Shown here: one piece after another, positions 1-5,305 of the stretch
Layout: each line of letters opens with the position of its first letter
Position numbering within the stretch: position 1 is the stretch's first letter
Origin: an uncultured Lachnospiraceae bacterium
Lineage (GTDB): Bacteria > Bacillota > Clostridia > Lachnospirales > Lachnospiraceae
Assembly (NCBI GenBank): GCA_902803015.1
Contig: CADCOL010000128.1
Span: 1 to 5,460, forward strand
Reading direction: 5' to 3'
Length of the DNA stretch: 5,460 nucleotides
Position numbers and translations under genes: made by a program
The notes under the pieces: generated by a model
Database searches by the model: none
What the model saw: only the letters and a program-made list of their open reading frames with translations
Told to the model about the DNA's origin: nothing

Positions 1-1116
1 GCGGCAGACGATGAAACGGCCGCGACAAGCACGTCACAGGGCGAAGTGCAGGGAGCACTTGCCAAGGACAAGCTTCCCGACGGCGGGGACATCCGCGGCA
101 CAGAAGCGGAAATCCGCAATTACTTGAAAAAGACGCTTGGCAACACCACGATAGTGGACTTAAAGAAGGTCCCCTTCGAGGATGCCAATATCACACATAC
201 CGACAGCCATACCCGCGGCTATATTAAAATCCAGGACGGATGCAACCGCTATTGCAGCTACTGCATCATCCCTTACACCCGCGGTGTGGTACGCTCTAAA
301 CCGATTGATGATGTTGTACGCGAAGTGGAGGCCATGGTATCCTCCGGCGTGCGTGAAATCGTACTGACCGGTATCCATATCAGTTCCTACGGTGTGGACT
401 TCCGAACGGGAACACCGGGCGAGCATATATTGAATTTACTCGGTAAACTAAATGCCATTCCGCTTCTTCGGCGCATCCGCTTAAGTTCGTTTGAACCGCG
501 CCTGATTACGAAGGAATTTGCCGAGGGACTCGGACGAATCGACAAGCTCTGCCCGCATTTTCACTTATCCTTACAGAGCGGCTGCGATGAAACTCTCGCC
601 AGAATGAACCGGAAATACACCTCGGCCGAGTATGCCGAGCGCGTGGCGATACTCAGAAGCGTATTCCCGAATGCGGCAATCACGACGGATGTAATCGTTG
701 GATTCCCGCGCGAAACGGAGAAGGAGTTTAAGCAGACGAAAGAATTCTGCGAGCAGACCGGATTCTACGAGATGCATGTCTTTAAATATTCCCGCCGTCG
801 AGGAACGCCCGCGGATGCGGATCCCGAGCAGGTTCCGGAGCAGGTGAAGAATGTGCGCTCGGATATTTTACTCGAGCTTACCGCCGCGCAATCGCTGACC
901 TTCCGGAAAAAATGGATCGGCAAAAAGGTACCGGTTCTTTTCGAGGAAACCAAGGAAATCGACGGCCGGACTTATTGGCTTGGACATACTCCGGAGTATG
1001 TGCTTGTAGCGGTCGGAAGCGACGAAAACCTGGAGAACAGGATTTTAAACGTGACGCCGAAGAGCCTATTGCGCGATGATGTTTTGCTTGCGGATGAGAT
1101 TGAAGCATCCTTGTAA
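1..1116 (+). CDS. mtaB: tRNA t6A37 methylthiotransferase MtaB, 5'-truncated by the window edge
   Basis: MtaB is a cytosolic radical-SAM enzyme that adds a methylthio group to N6-threonylcarbamoyladenosine 37 of tRNAs reading ANN codons. The frame is open from base 1 with no stop, so the GTG at 46 is an internal Val codon and the true start is upstream. The radical-SAM cluster motif CNRYCSYC is at 241-264 (Cys codons 241, 253, 262), preceded by IKIQDG and followed by IIPYTRG, the typical MtaB context. EIVLTGIH, LHLSLQSG, TTDVIVGFP and a C-terminal TRAM-like segment (about 910-1100) follow in the expected order. The N-terminal MTTase domain with the second cluster's cysteines is mostly or wholly outside the window. 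The first 30 or so codons form an Ala/Thr/Ser/Asp-rich stretch that does not resemble the usual end of that domain. The paralogues MiaB and RimO are less likely, because the cluster context fits MtaB better. No hairpin terminator follows the stop. Confidence 0.93.
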   Translation, partial: AADDETAATSTSQGEVQGALAKDKLPDGGDIRGTEAEIRNYLKKTLGNTTIVDLKKVPFEDANITHTDSHTRGYIKIQDGCNRYCSYCIIPYTRGVVRSKPIDDVVREVEAMVSSGVREIVLTGIHISSYGVDFRTGTPGEHILNLLGKLNAIPLLRRIRLSSFEPRLITKEFAEGLGRIDKLCPHFHLSLQSGCDETLARMNRKYTSAEYAERVAILRSVFPNAAITTDVIVGFPRETEKEFKQTKEFCEQTGFYEMHVFKYSRRRGTPADADPEQVPEQVKNVRSDILLELTAAQSLTFRKKWIGKKVPVLFEETKEIDGRTYWLGHTPEYVLVAVGSDENLENRILNVTPKSLLRDDVLLADEIEASL

Positions 1117-1139
1117 AAAAACGTTAAAAATGATATAAT
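1111..1139 (+). promoter_or_regulatory. Sigma-A-type promoter with extended -10, overlapping the mtaB stop codon
   Basis: The -10 hexamer TATAAT (1134-1139) matches the consensus exactly and is preceded by TGA (1131-1133), giving an extended TGn element. Exactly 17 bases upstream is TTGTAA (1111-1116), which matches the -35 consensus at 4 of 6 positions and consists of the last sense codon and stop codon of mtaB. The predicted start near 1146 gives a leader of about 57 bases before the ATG at 1203. It should drive the unknown-function gene and the downstream glycosyltransferase. Read-through from mtaB is also possible, as no terminator is visible between them. Confidence 0.8.
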
Positions 1140-1188
1140 ATTAATTGGTTGTAAGACCTTTCAAACATTGAAATAAACAGTATTAAAA

Positions 1189-1193
1189 GGGGG
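1189..1193 (+). promoter_or_regulatory. GGGGG Shine-Dalgarno for the 196-residue protein
   Basis: A run of five G follows AAAA and lies 9 bases before the ATG at 1203. It can pair with the CCUCC anti-SD with one G:U pair. The spacing fixes the ATG at 1203 as the start. Confidence 0.75.
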
Positions 1194-1202
1194 ATATTTG
1201 AT

Positions 1203-1793
1203 ATGGGTTTATTTGATTCTTTAAGCCGTTCGGTCGGCAGTCAGGCAGCAAATGCCGCAGGCAGCGCCATTAACAATGCAGTAAACGCAGCACAGAGAAA
1301 GACGGAAACCTTTACGTTCAATGCAATTCCGAGGAACGTGGCGGAACTTCAGGCATTACCGGAGAGTGACCTTTCCACACCGTTTAAGACCTGCGCACTT
1401 ACGATGCTTGTTTTGTTAAATTACGAATCCGACCCGCAGGGAACCATTGAAATGCTGAATTTCTTAAAGGGACCCGAACCGGTGAACGCATACCAGGCAC
1501 AGTTCTTAAAAGACCGTCTGGCAGGAAAGGGATATGTTCCCCGTTCCTTCTTTGCAGGATCTTCTCCCGCAAATAACTATCAGCCCGCAATGCCTTTGCA
1601 GATTACCGTATTCGATAATCCGTACAGCTATCCCGAAGCAGGATGGGCTACCCTTCATATGAATTCTACCGGCGCTGATTCTCCGAGACAGATTAAGTGC
1701 CGCTTGAAGCCCAGTACGAACCAGTGGTTCATGGTGGAGAACCTTGCCCTGTCTGATATCCGGATTCCGGCAGCCGCAGATCCCTGGGCATAA
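1203..1793 (+). CDS. Protein of unknown function, DUF6935-like
   Basis: The 196-residue product resembles, from memory, the DUF6935 family of Clostridia, whose function is unknown to me. Residues 1-32 start MGLFDSL and continue as a Gly/Ala/Asn/Ser-rich, probably helical segment. The main domain spans about 36-196. Segments that look conserved are LPESDLSTPFKTCALT (52-67), MLNFLKG (84-90), FLKDRL (101-106), YVPRSFFAGSSPANNY (111-126), FDNPYSYPEAG (137-147), ADSPRQIK (158-165), QWFMVEN (174-180) and a C-terminal DIRIPAAADPWA. There is no signal peptide and no clear membrane helix, so it is probably cytosolic. Alanine codons are strongly GCA (19 of 26), which, with the strong promoter and RBS, hints at good expression. 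The next gene starts 24 bases after the stop, so the two are probably co-transcribed. No catalytic motif is visible. Confidence 0.9.
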   Translation: MGLFDSLSRSVGSQAANAAGSAINNAVNAAQRKTETFTFNAIPRNVAELQALPESDLSTPFKTCALTMLVLLNYESDPQGTIEMLNFLKGPEPVNAYQAQFLKDRLAGKGYVPRSFFAGSSPANNYQPAMPLQITVFDNPYSYPEAGWATLHMNSTGADSPRQIKCRLKPSTNQWFMVENLALSDIRIPAAADPWA

Positions 1794-1817
1794 AATCTAT
1801 AAACGGAGTACCATTTT

Positions 1818-3071
1818 ATGCGAATCATTTTCTTCAAATGGGGAAACTATGATGAAGATGTCATATTGAACACACTGAAAAAGCAGGGGCATTTTGTCTC
1901 TGCTTTTGATGCGTCCAACCAGAAAGAGCCGGGCAAACCCGGTCAGTTTGGTGGTAACGGGGAGGAATACGAACTTGAGTCCATGGGTGGTCTTGAGGCG
2001 GATGAGATTGTGAATTCCCTCGTGCGTGAGGCGTCCAAATTCCATGCGGAAGTCTTTTTCTCCATGGATTATTTCCAGTATATTTCCTTAGCTGCCAAGA
2101 GGGCGGGTATTTACTATTACTGCTGGATTTTCCACATTCCGCAGTGGAATCTGTATTCCAACCAGGCACAGTTTCCGAATAACCGCTTCTTTACATACGA
2201 CCATGTACACCTTCGGGATATGATGCGCAACAATATCAAGAACGCTTCGTATCTTTCGCTGGCGGCGGACCGGAAGCTTTTCTCCGGCGCCATCAACGGT
2301 ATCTCCGGAAGTCTGTTAACCAAGTATGTTTCGGAAGTATCCTTCATGGGAAATCTGTATGAATCCGGCAACAATCTTTTTAACCGGATTTCACCCGAAG
2401 CAAAGACCAATCCTGTTTACAAGCAGCTTGTCAAAGCGATTCGAAAGAAAATGTTCAATTACGGCCGCGGTGTTCTGGAGGCGGATATCACACCCGAGAT
2501 GGTGGAATTTCTGATGAAGGAAGCCGATCCCGAGAAGTGGAATTACTATTTTGCAAGCCAGGAAGACATCGTAATCCAGTCCATCATTGCAAGAAAAGTA
2601 ACGGTGGAAGAGCGTAAGGCCGTGGTTGTGGAACTTTCGAAGAATTTTGATTTTAAACTCTATTCGAGTTCGACGACAAAGAAGCACCCGGAGATTCAGA
2701 ACATGGGTGCCGTGGATTTCAGAAAGACCGCACCTTTGGTATTCCATCAAAGCAAGGTGAATGTTTATGTAACGCCACGTGCGATTACGACCGGAATTCC
2801 GCTTCGCGTGCTTGAGATTATGTCCTGTCAGGGATTCGTTCTGACGAACTATCAGGAAGATTTGGAGAATGAATTCCGGGAGGGTAAGGAGATTATTATG
2901 TACCGCTCGCTGGAGGATCTGATTGAGAAGACACGCTACTACCTCGAGCATGAGGATGAGCGTTTGGCCATTGCGAAAGCGGGCTATGAGAAAGTCATGC
3001 GCGACTATAACTTCGCGGTGAAGCTTTCGGAGATTTTCACGAAGGATTCGTGTGGAGGCTTTTTGATTTAA
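1818..3071 (+). CDS. CgeB/DUF3880-type glycosyltransferase, GT-B-like
   Basis: This 417-residue protein has the two-part layout of CgeB-like glycosyltransferases, which are inferred to move a sugar from a nucleotide donor to an acceptor that is unknown here. The N-terminal DUF3880-like half opens with a Rossmann-type strand MRIIFFKWG. It has FSMDYFQYIS (81-90), YCWIFHIPQWNLYS (101-114) and a SYLSLAAD segment (144-151), the position where relatives usually read YLPLA. The C-terminal Glyco_trans_1_2-like half has VNVYVTPRAITTGIPLRVLEIMSCQGFVLTNY in 314-345, with Glu333 in the place of the donor-binding acidic residue of GT-B enzymes. It ends with the usual helical tail (YYLEHEDERLAIAKAGYEKV). 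There is no signal peptide or membrane helix, so it is cytosolic or peripheral. The RBS CGGAG (1804-1808) is 9 bases before the ATG. It is the second gene after the DUF6935-like gene and ends at a strong terminator. A sporulation role should not be assumed from the CgeB name. Confidence 0.88.
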   Translation: MRIIFFKWGNYDEDVILNTLKKQGHFVSAFDASNQKEPGKPGQFGGNGEEYELESMGGLEADEIVNSLVREASKFHAEVFFSMDYFQYISLAAKRAGIYYYCWIFHIPQWNLYSNQAQFPNNRFFTYDHVHLRDMMRNNIKNASYLSLAADRKLFSGAINGISGSLLTKYVSEVSFMGNLYESGNNLFNRISPEAKTNPVYKQLVKAIRKKMFNYGRGVLEADITPEMVEFLMKEADPEKWNYYFASQEDIVIQSIIARKVTVEERKAVVVELSKNFDFKLYSSSTTKKHPEIQNMGAVDFRKTAPLVFHQSKVNVYVTPRAITTGIPLRVLEIMSCQGFVLTNYQEDLENEFREGKEIIMYRSLEDLIEKTRYYLEHEDERLAIAKAGYEKVMRDYNFAVKLSEIFTKDSCGGFLI

Positions 3072-3076
3072 AAAAT

Positions 3077-3101
3077 AACCCGGCGTTTGCCGGGTTTTTT
3101 T
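3077..3101. terminator. Bidirectional Rho-independent terminator between convergent genes
   Basis: An 8-bp perfect stem, AACCCGGC (3077-3084) with GCCGGGTT (3089-3096), closes a GTTT loop. On the plus strand the T run is 3095-3101. On the minus strand the A run at 3070-3075 gives a U tract after one interrupting base. It begins 6 bases after the stop codon of the plus-strand glycosyltransferase gene. Its plus-strand T run overlaps the minus-strand lipoprotein gene's stop codon (3100-3102). One hairpin therefore serves both units. Confidence 0.93.
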
Positions 3102-4068
3102 ATTCCTCATCTCCGCTGAGGCCGAATGCATTCGGGCATTCGCTCGCGCCGTCGATTTCCACCGTGCCGGATTCCTTGTAAAGGGAATAGCCGGAGCCGG
3201 AGTTCGTAATCCTGGTGTTTACAAGTTTGATGGAAGCAAAGCCTGCATTCTGCAGTACCGTCGGGTGGGTTAAGTCGCCGCCGCCCGAGATGGTGCATCC
3301 GTCAAGGAGCAGGGTACCGGAGTTCACCAGTGCGATGATTTCGGGTTCTCCGCGCTCGATTAAACAGTTGTGAAGTTCCATCGAGCTTTCGTTATTGGAA
3401 CTGTTCCAGATGCTGAACGATTCGGTGGAGTTGTTGATGACGAGATCGTAAGCAATCAGGGTTCCGAAGTTTACAAGCGTTTTGGTATTATCACCGCTTC
3501 CGGTGGTGTTTGCGAGAATGCCTCTTTCCGGAGCTTCGTTCTTTCCCTTGCCTTCTGCCGCAGTATCTATGCCGCGGATGGTCATGGTACCGTTGTTTAC
3601 GATGGTCTCGCCGCCCATGCCGTCCAAAGCAAATCCGTGAAGATAAAGGGTGATGTCGCTTCCGACTGCCGTGGTACCCGAACCGGTTGCATCCCTGGTG
3701 ATGTGAATCTCCGCGGGAGTCGTACCTGCCGCATTGAATGCTTCCTGAAGACTGTCATACCCGATTCCGTTCATTGTAAACGGATGCGATGTATAGGTAA
3801 AATCCAAATCCACGCTGGTATTCTTTGTAAGCGTTTCGGTCTTTAAGGACCAGGAATCGCAGTCCCAGGTAGCGTTGGCCTTTGCGTTGTTGCACTTAAT
3901 GCTCTTAATCTCGTACAGACCGCGGTCCGGGAGCGTATCGGTTTTCCTTCCGTCGATGTAATAATTCACCGTAAGCTTCGGATCCTTACATGCACACAGC
4001 GCAAATACGCAAACTGCAAGGCATGCCAGGACGGACAACCGGATTCCTATTCTTTTTGATGTTTTCAT
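3100..4068 (-). CDS. Putative surface lipoprotein with beta-helix-like repeats
   Basis: The 322-residue product begins with a lipoprotein signal peptide: a basic n-region (KTSKRIGIR), a hydrophobic core (11-24) and a lipobox LCAC with lipidated Cys27. The mature protein should be anchored to the outer face of the membrane. Residues 28-100 form a leading domain with Cys60 and Cys70. GYDSLQEAFNAA (103-114), ITLYLHGFALDG (139-150) and a series of N-x-G-T turns (157-161, 199-203, 249-252, 274-277, 299-302) follow. The last turns recur at about 25 residues, as expected of right-handed beta-helix (pectate-lyase-like) rungs. No catalytic motif of a lyase or hydrolase is visible, so binding or a structural role is as likely as an enzyme. 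The closest family is unknown to me. The gene lies 27 bases downstream of the GT2 gene on the same strand and is probably co-transcribed with it. Confidence 0.88.
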   Translation of the reverse strand: MKTSKRIGIRLSVLACLAVCVFALCACKDPKLTVNYYIDGRKTDTLPDRGLYEIKSIKCNNAKANATWDCDSWSLKTETLTKNTSVDLDFTYTSHPFTMNGIGYDSLQEAFNAAGTTPAEIHITRDATGSGTTAVGSDITLYLHGFALDGMGGETIVNNGTMTIRGIDTAAEGKGKNEAPERGILANTTGSGDNTKTLVNFGTLIAYDLVINNSTESFSIWNSSNNESSMELHNCLIERGEPEIIALVNSGTLLLDGCTISGGGDLTHPTVLQNAGFASIKLVNTRITNSGSGYSLYKESGTVEIDGASECPNAFGLSGDEE

Positions 4069-4084
4069 AATTCTTTTTCTGAAA

Positions 4085-4092
4085 CTTCCTTT
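4085..4092 (-). promoter_or_regulatory. Shine-Dalgarno with long spacing for the lipoprotein gene
   Basis: On the minus strand the sequence reads AAAGGAAG, the only good SD-like string ahead of the ATG at 4068. It stands 16 bases from that ATG, longer than the usual 5-10. The ATG is kept because it gives an ideal lipoprotein signal peptide and no in-frame ATG, GTG or TTG lies nearer the SD. Initiation may be weak, or may depend on coupling to the preceding gene, whose stop codon is only a few bases upstream of the SD. Confidence 0.5.
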
Positions 4093-4095
4093 CTT

Positions 4096-5163
4096 CTATT
4101 TCCCGTTCTCCAAAAGTTCCATGTACTTAAGCGCCTTGGTGTTGCCTGCGGCGGGATCCATGGCAGGAGAAGTATTGTGCATTGCAATGTTTAACCAGTT
4201 CTTTGCGTTGATTTGATCTTCCAACTCATAATAACCGATACCGACTTCGAGTGCAATCTCGGAGCACGGGCAGTAGGTCATGCCGATCATCGAAATCTCG
4301 AAAAGACGCTCGTAATCCTCCTCGACGCGGGCGATTTTTGCCAGTACGCAGAGGGACTCGCGGTAAACGCTGTAGCTTGCATCCGCCTGATTCTGAATTG
4401 CTTCCGCATTCGTATCCACACTTTCCTCGGTCCAGAGCGAAGCGTGTTTCTTCTTTGCACGCTGCGGTGTTACGTCATTGCGAATCCGGAAGGAGGTGCC
4501 TTCCACACAGTGGCGGAAGTATTCTTTTGCACGCAGAAGTTCGTCCTTGTCGCCGTTTGCATAGAGCTCTCTTGCATAGAGCGCGTGCAGTTTCGGAGAG
4601 AGGATACCGCCTCTGGATGCGGCTTTTTCGTAGATTTCAAAATCGCGGTCCGCGTGCGAAACACTCGGAAGGTGGCGAATCGAAATATCGCTGTCGAATA
4701 TGGTCGGCTCTAAGCGCATACTTTCGTGAACCGGATCAATCCAGGTCCAGTTACGGAGTCTCTTAAAGAGCTTCGGACGGTATTCTTTCGCAAAACCATT
4801 GGCTTCGTTAAAATCAAGCGGCGTTAAATACCACATCCGCACGATTTCGTAGTTCGGGTCCAGATACTGGGTCAGAACCTTGAACTGCTCACGGTTTGCG
4901 TCGTCAATCACTTCATCCGCGTCGGCGGAGTAGATGTATTCCTTGGTACATTTTGAGAAGGCAAAGTTTCTTGCTGCCGCGAAGTCGTTCACCCATTCAA
5001 AATCGTAAACGTCGTTCGTATACTCCCATGCGATTTCCTTGGTCTTATCGGTCGAACCGGTATCCACGATGACAAGTTCATCGTAAAGTCCAACTAAAGA
5101 ATCCAGGCATCTGCGTAAGAGTTTTTCCTCGTTTTTTACGATCATACATACAGAAACCGTCAT
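4096..5163 (-). CDS. Family 2 glycosyltransferase with C-terminal TPR-like helices
   Basis: This 355-residue enzyme has a GT-A, family 2 catalytic domain. It opens with VSVCMIVKNEE (3-13), has the nucleotide-binding segment VIVDTGSTDKTKEIA (31-45), then WVNDFAAARN (57-66) and the metal-binding acidic motif SADADE (79-84). WIDPVHES further on is typical of the subfamily that includes the sublancin S-glycosyltransferase SunS. After about residue 190 the sequence becomes helical with TPR-like pairs (LHALYARELYANGD and, near the end, IALEVGIGYYELEDQINAKNWL). The length is normal for GT2-TPR proteins. The donor sugar and acceptor are unknown; peptide, protein or glycan acceptors are all possible. 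There is no membrane segment, so it is cytosolic. The start at 5163 is chosen because GAGGGGG lies 7 bases upstream. The reading frame stays open to 5418, but that extension would overlap the start of dnaE. It is the first gene of a two-gene unit with the lipoprotein. Confidence 0.9.
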   Translation of the reverse strand: MTVSVCMIVKNEEKLLRRCLDSLVGLYDELVIVDTGSTDKTKEIAWEYTNDVYDFEWVNDFAAARNFAFSKCTKEYIYSADADEVIDDANREQFKVLTQYLDPNYEIVRMWYLTPLDFNEANGFAKEYRPKLFKRLRNWTWIDPVHESMRLEPTIFDSDISIRHLPSVSHADRDFEIYEKAASRGGILSPKLHALYARELYANGDKDELLRAKEYFRHCVEGTSFRIRNDVTPQRAKKKHASLWTEESVDTNAEAIQNQADASYSVYRESLCVLAKIARVEEDYERLFEISMIGMTYCPCSEIALEVGIGYYELEDQINAKNWLNIAMHNTSPAMDPAAGNTKALKYMELLENGK

Positions 5164-5170
5164 ATCCATA

Positions 5171-5177
5171 CCCCCTC
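5171..5177 (-). promoter_or_regulatory. GAGGGGG Shine-Dalgarno that decides the GT2 start
   Basis: On the minus strand GAGGGGG is followed by T-ATG-GAT-ATG. The first ATG (5169) is only 1 base from the SD, too close for normal initiation. The second, in frame (5163), is 7 bases away. The protein therefore should begin MTVSVCMIVKNEE rather than MDMTVSV. Confidence 0.75.
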
Positions 5178-5180
5178 TTT

Positions 5181-5270
5181 TCAAGCCTTCCGGCCCTTGT
5201 TTATAACCCCATGAAAATTGTAACATTTTTCCGCACAAAAAGAAAGTCAAGCCTATATTTTTAAGGGCCG
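5181..5270. repeat. Short repeat pairs in the divergent promoter region
   Basis: CGGCCCTT (5191-5198) and AAGGGCCG (5263-5270) form a perfect 8-bp inverted repeat with a 64-base gap, centred near 5230. The direct repeat TCAAGCCT occurs at 5181-5188 and 5247-5254. The arms frame the candidate GT2 promoter, and the right arm lies just upstream of the dnaE -10 box. Such pairs could be protein-binding half-sites, but repeats this short can arise by chance. Confidence 0.35.
5217..5225 (-). promoter_or_regulatory. Candidate extended -10 promoter for the GT2-lipoprotein unit
   Basis: The minus strand reads TGTTACAAT, a TGn element followed by TACAAT (5 of 6 consensus matches). No good -35 is found at 16-18 bases. 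A TTGACT (5250-5245) is present but with a 22-base spacer, which is too long. A transcript starting here would have a leader of about 45 bases. A TATAAA at 5205-5200 is an alternative -10, also without a matching -35. Confidence 0.4.
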
Positions 5271-5276
5271 ATTCAT

Positions 5277-5282
5277 TATAAT
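5277..5282 (+). promoter_or_regulatory. Candidate -10 box for dnaE
   Basis: A perfect TATAAT lies 23 bases before the dnaE start. The sequence 16-18 bases upstream is AT-rich (TATATT at 5254-5259) but is a poor -35 match, and there is no TGn extension. Transcription would begin near 5289, leaving a leader of under 20 bases that is almost entirely the Shine-Dalgarno. Confidence 0.5.
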
Positions 5283-5292
5283 AAACACTGTA

Positions 5293-5297
5293 GGGGG
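5293..5297 (+). promoter_or_regulatory. GGGGG Shine-Dalgarno that decides the dnaE start
   Basis: TAGGGGG ends 2 bases before an ATG at 5300 and 8 bases before a second in-frame ATG at 5306. The second has normal spacing and gives the family-typical N-terminus MAFTHLHVHTEFSLLDG, so 5306 is preferred. Confidence 0.75.
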
Positions 5298-5305
5298 AAA
5301 TGCAC

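Noticed and set aside
46..48. GTG at 46 as the start of mtaB
   Set aside because: The frame is open through base 1, there is no Shine-Dalgarno before it, and an MtaB starting here would lack its whole N-terminal domain. It is an internal Val codon.
1117..1202. A riboswitch or small RNA in the leader of the DUF6935-like gene
   Set aside because: The 86-base gap holds the promoter and RBS, leaving a leader of about 57 bases with only a 4-bp hairpin; no known riboswitch core fits.
2391..3131. A 246-codon open frame on the minus strand inside the CgeB-like glycosyltransferase gene
   Set aside because: It is antisense to a well-supported gene, crosses the terminator hairpin, and its translation shows no recognisable domain. 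It is a shadow of coding bias.
3370..3846. A 158-codon plus-strand open frame inside the lipoprotein gene
   Set aside because: It is antisense to a gene with a signal peptide and regular repeats, and has no recognisable domain or RBS.
4213..4766. Two overlapping plus-strand open frames (166 and 171 codons) inside the GT2 gene
   Set aside because: Both are antisense to a clear GT2 sequence; the Cys/Arg-rich translations look like non-coding frames, and no ribosome-binding site was identified.
5245..5250. TTGACT on the minus strand as a -35 box for the GT2 gene
   Set aside because: The nearest good -10 (TACAAT, 5222-5217) is 22 bases away, beyond normal spacing, and at 16-18 bases there is no acceptable -10.
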